NCBI GenBank assembly: GCA_026018925.1
Contig: JAKSZU010000009.1
Span: 76,852,041-76,916,040, forward strand
DNA: 64,000 nt
Direction of reading: 5' to 3'
Origin: Tupaia tana
Taxonomy: Eukaryota > Chordata > Mammalia > Scandentia > Tupaiidae
Shown: piece by piece, positions 1-11,361 of the stretch
Position numbering within the stretch: position 1 is the stretch's first letter
Layout: the number at the start of each line of letters is the position of its first letter
Notes under the pieces: generated by a model
What the model saw: the letters and a program-made list of their open reading frames with translations, nothing else
Told to the model about the DNA's origin: nothing
Database searches by the model: none
Translations under genes and position numbers: made by a program

Positions 1-690
1 AACAAAAAGAGAAAACAAACTCCTGGAGATGAGGAAGTCCTTCCACAATTTGAAAGATGAAATGGACAGCTTAAGAAAGAATCAAATGTAAATATTAGAG
101 ATTGATTCTGTAATACAAGAAATCAAAACTCTCTCAAAAGTATTAATAGCCGATTAGACCATGCTGAAGACCAAATCTCCAACATAGAAGATGAAACCTC
201 TGACCTAGAAAAACAAACCAAAAAAAAAATCAAAACACCAAAAAGATAGAAAAAAAATTGAGGATAATATACTAGAAATACTGGATTCCATTAAATGTCC
301 AAATACTCAAATAATTGGTATCCTTTAAATTGAAGAAACTAATAAGGGCATTGAAAATCTATTTCATGAAATCCTGAAAGAAAACTTTCCAAATCTAGAG
401 AAGCACCTAAACATCCAGACCTAAGAAATAAAAAGGGCCCCAAATAGAATCAACCCAAGATAATGCTCTCCATGGCACATCTTAGGCAGACTGGCCAAAA
501 CCACAAGTAAAGACAAGATATTAAAACTGGCAAGAGAAAAATGTCAATGACTTACAAAAGTCATCCCATCAGGCTAACATCAGATCTTTCAATGGAAAAA
601 ATGAAAGAAAGGAAAGAATGGGAAGACATGTTGAAAGTGTTAAGAGAGAAACAATTTTAACCAAGATTATTATATACAGCAAGATTATCT
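1..690 (+). pseudogene. L1 ORF1 remnant (RNA-binding chaperone)
   Basis: Broken frames encode the coiled-coil, RRM and C-terminal domain of L1 ORF1p, the RNA-binding protein that coats L1 RNA. The ORF1-like text can be followed from the coiled coil (around 40-230) through the RRM (around 260-500) to the C-terminal domain (around 500-660). The sequence corresponding to the last part of ORF1 and the very start of ORF2 is missing near 700. There are multiple stops, so it is not translatable as a unit. Confidence 0.85.
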
Positions 691-3600
691 TTCACAGGAA
701 AAAGAGATTACAAATAACATCGAATGTTAATGGATTAAATTATCCAATCAAGAGACATAGACTGGCTGAATGGAAACAAAACAAAACAAAACAAAACAAA
801 ATAGAAACACTCTATCTATTGCCTACAAAAAACACATCTCATGGATAAAGACATATATAGACTAAAAGTGAAAGGCAGGATAAAGGTATTACATGCAAAT
901 GGGAACCAATAAAAAGCTGGAGTAGTGATACTAATTTCTGACAAAATAGTCTTTAAAACAAAATTTGTATGAAGAGACAAAGAAGGGCACTATATAGTAG
1001 TAAAAGGTCTAATCTATGAAGAAGATATAATGCTTATAAATAGCTATGCACCTAACTCAGTAGCACCCAAATATGTAAAGACTGATAAACCTAAAAGGAG
1101 ACATAGACTGCAACATTGGGTACCTCAACACCACACTATATCCTTTGGAGAAACATCAAGACAAAAAATTAACAGAGATAAAGGATGTAAATTATACCAT
1201 AAATCAAATGGACTTAACAGCTATCTATAAAAATTTCCACACAAAAAATCATGCAATATACTTTTTTTTTCTCACCATCATATGGTAGCTTTTTGAAGAT
1301 TGATGACATGATAGGGCACAAAGCAAATCTCTACAGATTCAAAGGCATAGAAACTATATCCAGTATATTTTTCAACCATGATGGATTTAAACTTGATTTT
1401 AATTTCAAAAGAAATCTTCAAAAATACACAAATACATGGAAACTAAATAGCCTACTCCTGAGTGATTTCTCAATAACCGAAGAAATTAAGACCAAAATAA
1501 AAAGATTCATGGAAACCAATGACAATGAGGACACATGTTTCCATAATCTTTGGGACACTGCAAAAGTAGTCATAAGAGGAAAGTTCATAGCAATTAGTGA
1601 ACGTAAGAAGAAGATGGAAAGAAGGCAAATGGATAACCAAACATCATGCCTCAGAGAATTGGAAAAGCAACAAGAAATATCCAAAAAATTCTAGGAGAAA
1701 ATAAATAATAAAGAACTGAGCAGAAATAAATAAAATAGAAAATAAATGAACTATACAGAAAATAAATGAAAGTAAAAGCTGATTCTTTGAAAAGATAAGC
1801 AAAAAGGATACACCATTACTTAGACTAATTAAAGAGAGAAAGGAACTAGGTAAATAAAATTCACACTTAAGCAGGCACCATAACAACAGACATAATAGAA
1901 ATACAAAACATCATTAGAGGATACTATGAACAAATATACACCAACAAACAAGAAAACTTGAATGAGATGGACAAATTCCTGGACATACATAATCTATCAA
2001 GAGCGAATCAGGAGGAAATACAAAGTCTAAATAGGCTCACAAGAAGCTATGTGATTGAATCAGTCATAAATTATCTCTCAATAAAGAAAAGCTCTTGTCC
2101 TGAAGACTTCTTTTCTGAATTCTACAAAACTTTTTTATAGAAGAGTTAACCCACATTCTATTCAAGTTATTTCTTAAAATCCAAAGAATGGAACTCTCCC
2201 AAATTAATTCTATGAAGCCTCCATTATCCTTATCCTTAAAACAGACAACGACATGACAAGGAAGGAAAGCTATAGACCTATATCTCTGATGAATATAGAT
2301 GCAAAAATTCTCAACAAGATACTAGCAAATTGTATCCAACAATATGCAAAAAAGATTATACATCATAACCAAGTAGGCTTTATTCCAGGGATGTAAGGAT
2401 GGGTCAACATATGCAAAAGCATAAATGTAATACACAAAATTAACAGAAAGAAAGATAAAAACCATATGATCATATCAATTGATACAGAAAAAGCATTTGA
2501 TAAGATACAAAACCACTTCATGATCAAGATTCTCATCAATATCAGCATAGAAAGGTTATTTCTTAACACAATAAAAGCTATCTATAAAAAAAAAAAAAAA
2601 AACATAGCTAACATCATTCTGAATGGAGAAAAGCTGAAAGCTTTTCCACTGAAAAATGGTACAAGACAAGGATGCCCACTTTCTCCACTCCTTTTCCATA
2701 TAGTACTGCAAGTCCTCACCAATACAATCAGAAAAGAGAATAAAATAAAATATATTCAAATAGGAAAAGAAAAGGTGAAATTATCTCTATTTGTAGATGA
2801 CTTGATTGTGTACATAGAAGACACAATGGTATCCATGGAAAAATTCCTGGAAATCATAAATAAATATAGTAATGTTGTAGGATACAAAATCAGTAACAGA
2901 AATCTATAGCATTTCTATATACAAAAGCAGGTAGGCTGAGAGAGAATTGAAGAAATTAATTCCATTTACCATAGCCACAAAAGTATAAGATACCTAGGAT
3001 TAAGTCAAACCAAAGAAGTTAAAGACTTCCACAAGGAAAACTATAAGAAGCTAAACTAAAAAATTGAAAATTACACAAAAAATTGAAAGGACATCCCAAG
3101 TTTCTAGATTGGAAGAATTAATACAATCACAATGGCAATTCTACCCAAATTAATCTACATATTTAACACAATTCCAATCAAAGTACCAGAGAAATTCTTC
3201 ACAGATCTAGAAAAGACAATCATGCAATTTGTCTGCAATCATAAAAGACTTTGTATTGCCAAAGTAATTTTGTGCAAGAAGAGTGGAGTGGACGGCATCT
3301 CATTCCATGACCCAGAAATATGCTATAAACTGTGATAATCAAAACAGCATTAAACAGGCACAGAAACAGATATGTGGACCAATGGAACAGAATAGCAACC
3401 CCAGAAATAAACTCCCAAACATATAGCAAACTTATTTTTGATAAAGGGTACCAGTCAATCCCAGTGGGAAAAGGAAAACCTCTTTAGTGCTTGGTGCTGG
3501 AAAAACTGGGTATCCACCTAAAGAAAGATGAATCTAAACCCCTTCCTCACCATTGACACAGATAAACTCACAGTGGATCAAAGATCTAAATCTAAGACTT

Positions 3601-3905
3601 CACACTATAAAACTACTGGTGGAAAACACCGGGGAAATTCTGGAGATATTGGAGTACGTAAGGACTTCCTAAATAAGACCCCCAAACTCAATCAGTACTT
3701 TCAAAAAGAGACAAGTGGGATTACATCAGATTAAGAAGTTTCTGCATGGCAAAAGACACAGTAATTAGTGTGAATCAACAGCCCTCAGAACGTGAGAATA
3801 TTTTTGTACAGTATGCTTCTGATAACCAGAATACACAGGTAACTGAAGCAGCTTATTTGAAAAAAAAAAAAATCAACCCAATTAAAAGACAGGAGAACTA
3901 GCTGG

Positions 3906-3906
<1 letters not shown>

Positions 3907-3943
<37 letters not shown>
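3907..3943. repeat. (CA)n microsatellite
   Basis: An uninterrupted CA run of about 18 units lies inside the L1 ORF2 remnant, where sibling copies have no such tract, so it expanded after insertion. Confidence 0.95.
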
Positions 3944-3947
<4 letters not shown>

Positions 3948-4084
3948 TCTAAGGAAGACATATGAAGAACCAAAAGGCATATGAATAAATCCTCAACATC
4001 CTTCATCATAAGGGAGATGCAGATGAAAACCACAATGAAATGCCACCTAACTCCAGTCAAAATGACTAAGATTAAAAAAAAAAA

Positions 4085-4260
4085 GGGGGAGACCAGCATG
4101 TGGAGTGGTGTTTAAGGCTCTTGACACTCCCATATGGCTGAACACAGTTCGAGTCCTAGAGCTGGTGATTTGCTTACTCACTTTCTTTGTCCCTCTCTTT
4201 CTCCCTCTGGTCAAATTAAAAAAATAAATGAATGAATAAAAATAATTATTAAAAAAAAAA
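4085..4260 (+). mobile_element. SINE-B, nested in L1 ORF2
   Basis: A tRNA-like head with the B box text ggttcgagtcc changed to agttcgagtcc is followed by a CT-rich tract and an A-rich tail with AAAT motifs. It interrupts L1 text between 'gactaagatt' and 'tgaaaagtactgg'. Confidence 0.85.
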
Positions 4261-4609
4261 GAAATGAAAAGTACTGGTAGGGATGTGGTGAATGGGAAAC
4301 ACTCCCATACTGCTGCTGGGAATGTAAATAGGTTGAGTCACTATGGAGAACAATATGGAGATTCCTCAAAATCTTCAAATAGAACTATCATATAATCCAG
4401 CAATTCCATTCCTTGGTATCTACTCAAAGGAGAAAAGAATGTTTAGTCAGAAAGGTGCTTGCTCATTTTTGTTAATTGTGGCATTATTCACAATTGCTAA
4501 GACATGAAACCAACCCAAATGTCCATTAATAGATGAATAGATTGAAAAAGCGTGGCACATATACTCTACGGAATACTACTCACCCATAATATAAACAAGA
4601 AGACCCTAT

Positions 4610-4891
4610 CTTTTTTGTTTTGTTTTGTTTTTTTGTTTTTTTGGAGAGGTTTTTGCTATAGGGCGCGTGCGCTGGCCAGACAGAGAGAGACAGAGAGACA
4701 GAAAGCGAGAAATCACCCCCCAGGGGGGATGGTCACGCTGCAATCCCTTCTCCTCCATTCTCCTCTCGGGATCTTGGGCACGCACGCACACGTGCCCGGC
4801 GTGAGTTTTAAGCCACCGAGTCCGGGACGCGAATCGCGGTCGACTACGTGGGAGTCCAGCGACATAGCCATTACGCTAACTGCTGGTTCCC
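4610..4891 (-). mobile_element. SINE-A, well preserved
   Basis: Read on the minus strand it runs from gggaaccagcag through the tRNA-like head, the conserved C-run/G-run hairpin near 4,715, and the terminal 'ctatagcaaaaacc' to poly(A), seen here as the T run at 4,610. CpGs are largely kept, which suggests a young insertion. It is nested in the L1 at its 3' end. Confidence 0.93.
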
Positions 4892-5485
4892 AAGACAGAT
4901 AGTGGATGAATATGGAAGATTTACTGCTGAGTGAAGCAAGTCAGGCTATGAAGGAGAGACATTGTATGTCTCCACTTAATATATACTGACTGTCTACACT
5001 CTATGGTTGAAACTGAATGACTATAGGATATAGAAACATAGAAAATGGTTATAGATAGCAGATACAGTGTGGGAAGAGGGTAGGAGAGGGAGGAGAGTTT
5101 GGGGAAAGATATTAAGGAGAAAAATAGAGAGACAAGACATTTATGAGACAAAAAAATGAGTTATTATCTGTTGATGATAATGTGTATAGTATCCCCAACT
5201 GGACTGGTGAGAAAAATATTCATGTCGGAATATTTACTTTGCAAGGTAAATGACATAAGTGATTTAATGTATAAAAGAAACTAAAATTGAAAAAAAAGAC
5301 CTGAGAAAAGTAGGCATTATATTTAAGTTCATCTCTGAAATCAATACGTTTTAATAATTGCTTTAAATTCATTTGTGCAAGATAAATTAATTTTAGAATC
5401 TTTGAAAATTTTTATTATGATACTTTTATTTTGTTTCTGCTTAGTGCTTCCTTCATTTTCATTTGAACTAAAAATTATTGTCTAT

Positions 5486-5640
5486 TGGGTCTGGCAGGTG
5501 GCGTGGTGGTTAAAGGCGCTGGATTCTCACATGGCTAAACACAGTTTGAGTTCTGGACCTCGTAGCTTGCTTTCTCTCTCTCTCTTTCTGATCAAACTGG
5601 AAAATAATAATAAATAAAATTAGATAAAATAATTCTAAAA
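5486..5640 (+). mobile_element. SINE-B
   Basis: The head 'ggcaggtggcgtggtggtta' is followed by a B box variant, a (CT)n tract and an AAT-rich tail. The flanks 'aaattatt' are repeated after the tail, a likely target duplication. Confidence 0.87.
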
Positions 5641-5695
5641 AAATTATTTCAGCAGCTTTTCACCACCACCCAATGCTCTTTAGAAACCAAGGCTT

Positions 5696-5971
5696 GGGAC
5701 CAGCAGTTGGCATAATCGCTATGTCTCTGGAATCCCATGTGGTCAACTACGGTTCGAGTCTCGGACCTGGTGGCTTAAACTCACACCGGGCACATGTGCG
5801 TGCGTGCCCAAGATCCCGAGAGGAGAATGGAGGAGAAGGGATTGTGGTGTGGCCATACCCCCTGGGGGGTGATTTCTCACTTTCTATCTCTCTGTCTCTG
5901 TCTGTCTTTCTGGTGAGCACATGCACCCTATAGCAAAAACCTCAAAAAAAAAAAAGAAAAAAAAAAAAGAA
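5696..5971 (+). mobile_element. SINE-A with target duplication
   Basis: This full-length copy begins gggaccagcag and ends in an interrupted poly(A). The flanks agaaaccaaggctt (5,682-5,695) and agaaatcaaggctt after the tail differ at one base, giving a clear target-site duplication. Confidence 0.94.
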
Positions 5972-7504
5972 ATCAAGGCTTTACATCACTTATTACTAAC
6001 AGTCACAAAAACTCTTTGTATTCTGGCAGAGCCTGAGATAAGAGATAAATATCTAAGGATTAACCTCTCAAATATTGAAAAAAAGAGAGACAAAATAATT
6101 TATAGAAAAATATGAGATTGTGTATATATGTATGTTTGTGTGTATATGTATGCATGTTATCATGTATTATATAATGTGTGTCTATGCAGTAAGAGGCCTT
6201 GAGAAATTTCATCTTATTTGTATTATAAAAAACAGTGCTCATACAAATTAATTTAGATGCTTTCCAAGTTCGTGTGACTTAAAATTTTTGACAAAGAAAT
6301 TGATTGCAAATACAGTAAAAAGTAGACTCTCCTATTAATTCAAGTTTTTAAGCTTTCCATTGTTTTGACAAGGTTTTCCCCAAAAATACCGAATTCTGAA
6401 TTAAGTTCTTTGACCACAAAATAACTTTTGGATGTTTACAGAGGGTCTCTGAAACATCCAAAAGAGAAATATTGAAAGCAATAAGGTTATTTTAATATGT
6501 TAAATGATAGAGGGAGCATTGTCAAATCGAGTAATTTCAATTATCTTTATATTACATTTAAGTCATATGTACAAAAATGTCATATGAATATTTGCATGTA
6601 TATATGTATGCCTGCACTTATATACATATTGCATTCCAAAATAATTTAAGATTCCCAGGAATCTATAATGTGATATGTATCAGACATTTCAAACTGGTGT
6701 AGGTCACAGATATATTCAAATTTGTCAGTTGTGAATTCTTGTCAGATCTTTAACTGGTTGCTTCAAGTCTTATTGCCCATGGTTAATTGCCTTTTTAAAA
6801 ACTTTTTGCAAATGACTATAATCTAGAAGTGTTATGTCTTTAAGGAAACTCACAAAAAGAATAAAAAGAGGATGTACTATTATAAATTTCTAATAATCTA
6901 ATCATTAAATTGGGTGAAAAGTCTCAGTTTCTGTGGGAACACTGATTGGTTTTCTAAATTGCTAAACCAACCATTAAGCAGAACTAGAATTAACCAAAAC
7001 CAGAAATGTTTTGACAAAATTACATGCTAAGATAGCCAATACCAAAATTGTTGTTATGTAGTATAATACATTCTGGCTCATTGTCTAAGATTAAATGTAA
7101 ATTGTTAGTTAGGATCTATAATTTCAATAATTTCCATAAAATCAATTAAACTCAAATTGCTTATGGCCATAGTTACCTAATTACCTATAAACATAGCCAC
7201 TCAGATTAATCCTGAAAAAAGGACAACTTTTACATGAGGACATAGTCTTAAAAAAAAAAAAAGTCCAGATCAGAGTCTTTGCCTTGGAAGAGACTCTATT
7301 TCCAATGTGAGAAGTCTGGGCAGTGGACAATGCCCATAAGTGACACACTCCTGCCCCCACTTGTGCCTTGTCCCCAACATAGATGAATTGGTCACTAGAG
7401 ACAGTAGTAATGCCCCAAGCTCCAAAGGGAGTCTAGGATGTCTAAATCCATACTGGCTTCTGAAATTCAGGATTAATGGGGTCAAGGCCCTTATGGCTCC
7501 CTTT
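5972..7504. other. AT-rich stretch, no gene seen
   Basis: No recognisable exon, SINE or LINE text is seen here. There are short TG/TA-rich runs near 6,120-6,180. The part from 7,260 to 7,504 is richer in GC and holds two short overlapping frames on opposite strands with no family resemblance. Confidence 0.5.
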
Positions 7505-7523
7505 AAGATACCTAAAAATCTCA

Positions 7524-8936
7524 GTCTGAGTGTAGTGAGTGAACTGAGTTGTTCTGTGGTACTTTGTCACAAACTGGTAGCACTTGCAGCATGACTGAAT
7601 AATTGACTGAAGAGCACATTACAAAATCCAAAGAAAATTTTTCACCATTTGAAAAGGATAATGAAGGAACTATAATAACAAAGGAATTAGCAACTGTAAT
7701 GAGGTCTCTTGAGCAGAATCCCACAGAAGCAGAGTTACAGGACATAATGAATGAAGTAGATGCTGATGGTGATGGTACAACTGACTTTCCTAAATTCCTG
7801 ATAATGATGGCAAGAAAAATGAAAGAAACAGACAGTGAGGAAGAAATTGGAAAAGCCTCCTCGCTGTTTGATAAGGATGGCAAAGCCTATATTCATGCAG
7901 CAATATTGCCATGTGTTGACAAACCTTGGAGAGAAGCTAACAGATGAAGTTAATGAAATGATCAGGGAAGCAGATATTGATCATGATGGTCAAGTAAACT
8001 ATGAAGAGTGTGTACAAATGATAACAGCAAAGTGCAGACACTGTACAGAATATGTTAAATTTCTTGTACAAAATTGTTTATTTGCCTTTTCTTTGTAACT
8101 TATCTGTAAAAAGTTTCTCCTTCCTGTCAAAAAGATACGCATGTCGGGACCAGCAGTTAGCGTTATGGCTATGTCACTGGACTACCACGTAGTCGACCAC
8201 GGTTTGCGTCCCAGACCCGGTGGCTTAAAACTCACTCCAGGCACGTGTGCATGTGTGCCCAAGATCCCAAGAGGAGAATAGAGGAGAAGGGATTGCAGCG
8301 TGGCCATCCCCCTTGGAGGGGGTGATTTCTCGCTTTCTGTCTCTCTGCCTCTCTCTGTCTGTCTGGCGAGCGCACACGCCCTATAGCAAAAACCTCTCAA
8401 AAAAAGAAAAGAAAAGAAAAAAGATAAAGCATGTATAGTAATTAGGACTCATTCCTCAATGTTTTCTTGGTTATCACTGCCATTGTCCTCAGATATTATT
8501 TTAGAAAACTGATCAAGTAACATGTTGCATGTGATTTACTCGGGATATATCTAAGCCGTTCAGTATATCTAAAATTAGATGGAGTTGGTCAAATGAGGAA
8601 ACATCTAGGTTATGCCTTTTTTAAGGTAGTTTACCTTAGGAACAGTCAGCATGATGTTTTTGAAGTGTGGAATTGTAACTCTGCATGAACTATGGACAGT
8701 CAACAGTATGTACTAGAAACCTGCATTATTGCAAAATTGGTGTACTATCCAAATATCTGTACACTATTTTTTGTACTGCAGGTCCTGTACCGGAAACATT
8801 TTCTTTTATTGTTACTTGCTTTTTAAACTTTGTTTAGCCACTTGAAGAAAATCTGCTTATGGCACAATTTGCCTTAAATCCATTCCAAGTTGTATATTTG
8901 TTTTCCAATAAAAAAAATTACAGCTTTTTTAAAAAA
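7524..8936 (+). pseudogene. CALM2P: Processed calmodulin-2 pseudogene
   Basis: This is an intronless retrocopy of calmodulin 2 mRNA. It includes the end of the 5' UTR ('ggtagcacttgcagc' before the ATG at 7,591), the coding region to about 8,034, and the long 3' UTR ending in a poly(A) signal (ttccaataaaa near 8,905) and an A run. The flanks aagatacctaaaaatctca (7,505-7,523) and aagacatctaaaaatctca (8,937-8,955) are a 19-bp target duplication with two mismatches. Functional calmodulin is a 149-residue four EF-hand calcium sensor. Here codon 4 is TAA in place of the usual CAA, a frameshift lies near 7,905, and one codon is lost near 7,950. The EF-1 loop has become [12 protein letters not shown] while EF-2 ([10 protein letters not shown]) is better kept. 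A SINE-A splits the 3' UTR. Assignment to CALM2 rather than CALM1 or CALM3 rests on remembered 3' UTR text. Confidence 0.93.
8146..8420 (+). mobile_element. SINE-A inside CALM2 pseudogene 3' UTR
   Basis: A full-length copy with 'cagcagttagcgtaatgg' (A box region) and a retained hairpin. The flanks aagatacgcatg (8,132-8,143) and aagataaagcatg (from 8,421) mark the target duplication, so it landed after the retrocopy did. Confidence 0.94.
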
Positions 8937-9191
8937 AAGACATCTAAAAATCTCACTAAACAAACCTCAAGTAAACCTTAAAGTGACAAATAAAAGCATG
9001 TTCTTTAGATATGAAATCAGTCTAAATCAGAGGTTAAAATAACTTCTAAAAATAAACTTGTAAAAAGAAAAAAACAAAGAACATAATAATAAAATATATT
9101 AAAGGAAAGTTATAGCTGTAAAACTGTATTTCTGGCAGCAAAGGTTAAAAGGGAAAGTTTAGATATAGAAGAAATTTTGTGTATTAAAGTT

Positions 9192-9452
9192 ATTTTTTTT
9201 TTCTTTTTTTTTTCTGAGAGGTTTTTGCTATAGGGCACATGCACTAACCAGAAAGACAAAGACAGAAAGCGAGAAATCACCCCCTGGGAGGATGACCATG
9301 CCACAATACCTTTTCCTCCATTCTCCTCTCAGGATCTTGGGCACGCATGCACACATGCCTGGTATGAGTTTAAGCCACCGAGTCCAAGACTCGAAACCCG
9401 GTCTACTAGATGGAAGTCCAGCGACATAGCCATTACATCAACTACTGGTCCC
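9192..9452 (-). mobile_element. SINE-A
   Basis: It reads poly(T), then 'gagaggtttttgctataggg', and ends 'actactggtccc'. It has lost a few bases in the pyrimidine tract and shows CpG decay compared with the younger copies. Confidence 0.93.
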
Positions 9453-9602
9453 AAATTTTTTGTCTTAAGGTAGAATGGCTTGTTTATCTCAGAATGGAAG
9501 AAAAGAAGGGACAAAAACTAAAATGTCCAAAACATGCTGTTGAAGGTTTGAATTATGTTGAAAGAATCTAAAAAAGAGTTATGAAGATTAATAAAACTAA
9601 GG

Positions 9603-9862
9603 TTTTTTTTTTGAGAGTTTTCTTTTGCTATAGGGCGCATGTGCTCACCAGACAGACAGAGACAGAGAGATAGAAAGCGAGAAATCACCCCCCAGAGGGG
9701 ATGGCCATGCCGCAATCCCTTCTCCTCCATTCTCCTCTCGGGAGCTTGGGCACACACGCACACGTGCCCGGCGTGAGTTTTAAGCCACCAGGTCAGGGAC
9801 TCAAACAGCGGTCGACTATGTGGGAGTCCAGCAACATAGCCGTTACGCTAACTGCTGGTCCC
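9603..9862 (-). mobile_element. SINE-A with target duplication
   Basis: A full-length copy. 'aaaactaaggtttt' flanks both sides (from about 9,593, and again from 9,863), an exact duplication, with the T run fused to the left copy. Confidence 0.95.
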
Positions 9863-10070
9863 AAAACTAAGGTTTTATTAATTAATGTTCTAAAGCTACT
9901 TGTACTGATGTAATGCCATCAGTCACAAATCAGTCCCTATAAAAGTCCATTTAAAAAGTATTTAACGGCATCTCGAGTATATAGTTTAAGCATGTACAAT
10001 TAGGCCTCAAAATTTAACATTAAATATTCCAACTAACTTGCTCTCAACTCCTTACAAGAACCACTTGGAG

Positions 10071-10289
10071 GGGACCAGCAGTTAGCGTAATGGCTATGTC
10101 GCTGGACTTCCATGTTTGAATCCCAGACCTGTCAGCTTAATACATGCCAGGCATCTGTGTGTGTTCCCTAAATCCTGAGAAGAGAATGGAGAAGGGATTA
10201 CAAGCATGACTATTCCTCCTGAGGGGTGTTTTCTCACTTTTTGTCTCTCTGGTGAGTGCACACACCCTATAGCAAAATCTCTCTAAAAA
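10071..10289 (+). mobile_element. SINE-A, internally deleted
   Basis: It starts gggaccagcagttagcgtaa but loses about 13 bases just before the B box ('ccatgtttgaatcc') and parts of the body. It ends in a short A run at 10,289. Confidence 0.88.
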
Positions 10290-10296
10290 ATGTACC

Positions 10297-10551
10297 TTTT
10301 TTTCTTACATGGAACATGTTTTTGGTGCGCTCGCCAGACAGACAGAGACAGAGAGACAGAAAGTGAGAAATCACCCCCCGGGGGGGGGGATGACCACGCC
10401 ACAATCCCTTCTCCTCCATTCTCCTCTTGGGATCTTGGGCACGCACGCACATGTGCCTGGCGTGAGTTTTAAGCCATCTGGTCCGGGACGCAAATCACAG
10501 TCGACTACATGGGAGTCCAGTGACATAGCTATTACACTAACTGCTGGTCCC
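10297..10551 (-). mobile_element. SINE-A with altered 3' end
   Basis: The head and body are standard and end 'ctgctggtccc'. The usual 'ttttgctataggg' tail text is replaced by 'cttacatggaacatgtttt', so the last 20 or so bases were changed at or after insertion. It lies tail to tail with the previous SINE-A. Confidence 0.88.
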
Positions 10552-11070
10552 TAAGAACTCTTTATCTGAACTTGAGTAATAGATATTTACTTAAATATTT
10601 TCTTATACAAATTTTGTAGTTTTACATGTTATATGAGATCTATGATCCATTTTGAGGTAATATTTATATATGGTATAAAGTTTTGAACAGTACTAACATT
10701 TTGTATATCGATGCCCAGTTAATCAAAACCATTTGTTGAAAAAGTAAGCTATTCGTTTTTCTTAATTGAATTAGTTTTGCACATTTGTCAAATTTGGATG
10801 GACAAAGTTGTGTGGAAAAATTTTGGTCTTTGTATCTCTTCCATTGATCTATGACTATCTTTATCAAATACCACACTACTTTAAACAGCAGAGCTTTATA
10901 GTAAATTGTAAAATCAAGTAATACAATTCTGTCATTTTTTAGTCTTCATTTTAAAATAAATATTTTGACTATTGTACACTTACTTTTTTTTGGTTGATGT
11001 TCTTTATCAAGTTGAGGAATTTCCCTACTATTTAAAGTTTACAGGTAATTTTTATTAAGAATGGATATTG

Positions 11071-11330
11071 AGACCAGCAGATGGCATCATGGTTAAACCA
11101 CTGGATTCTCATGTAGTTGACTGAAGTTCCATTCTCACACCTAGCAGCTTAAAACTCATGCCAATTGCGTGTATGTGCATGCCTAAGATCTCAAGAGAAA
11201 AAAATGGATTGTGGTGTGCCCATCCTCTCTACGAGATAATTTCTAACTTTCTGTCCCTCTGTCTCATGAGTACATGCATGCTATAGGGAAAAAAAAAAAA
11301 AAAAAAAAAACCTCTCTTAAAAAAAAAACA
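11071..11330 (+). mobile_element. SINE-A, diverged
   Basis: It starts agaccagcagatggcatcat and ends at a 24-base A run. The body is shortened and most CpGs are gone, so this is an older member nested in the old L1. Confidence 0.88.
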
Positions 11331-11361
11331 GAATGAATGTTTAACTTTGTCAAATACTTTT

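Larger units (their letters stand above)
712..4930 (+). pseudogene. L1 ORF2 remnant (endonuclease-reverse transcriptase)
   Basis: ORF2p of L1 nicks target DNA and reverse transcribes the RNA. The endonuclease begins near 722 with NVNGLN and RHRLAEW. Reverse transcriptase text is clearest at 2,466-2,909: [12 protein letters not shown], then [13 protein letters not shown], then the catalytic box as FVDD where FADD is usual, with both aspartates kept. The C-terminal part runs to about 4,930 and is split by SINEs at 4,085 and 4,610 and a CA tract at 3,907. Frameshifts and stops are frequent, so this is a dead copy. Confidence 0.9.
1..5295 (+). mobile_element. L1 LINE, decayed, 5' end beyond window
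   Basis: The window opens inside ORF1 of a plus-strand L1. It continues through ORF2 to a 3' UTR that begins near 4,930 and ends in an A-rich tail near 5,295. The frames carry many stops and frameshifts, and two SINEs plus a CA tract sit inside, so the copy is moderately old. The 3' UTR matches the minus-strand L1 3' UTRs elsewhere in the window, placing this copy in the same lineage. Confidence 0.93.

Noticed and set aside
4552-4902. Long frames of about 100 codons rich in 'GVSFKPPG' or 'ARNHPPGG'
   Set aside because: The same peptide text recurs wherever SINE-A occurs, on both strands. It is SINE read-through, not a protein family.
7603-8098. Two overlapping frames with EF-hand text as an active calmodulin-like gene
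   Set aside because: There is no intron, a stop at codon 4, a frameshift, an A tail and target duplications. It is a processed pseudogene.
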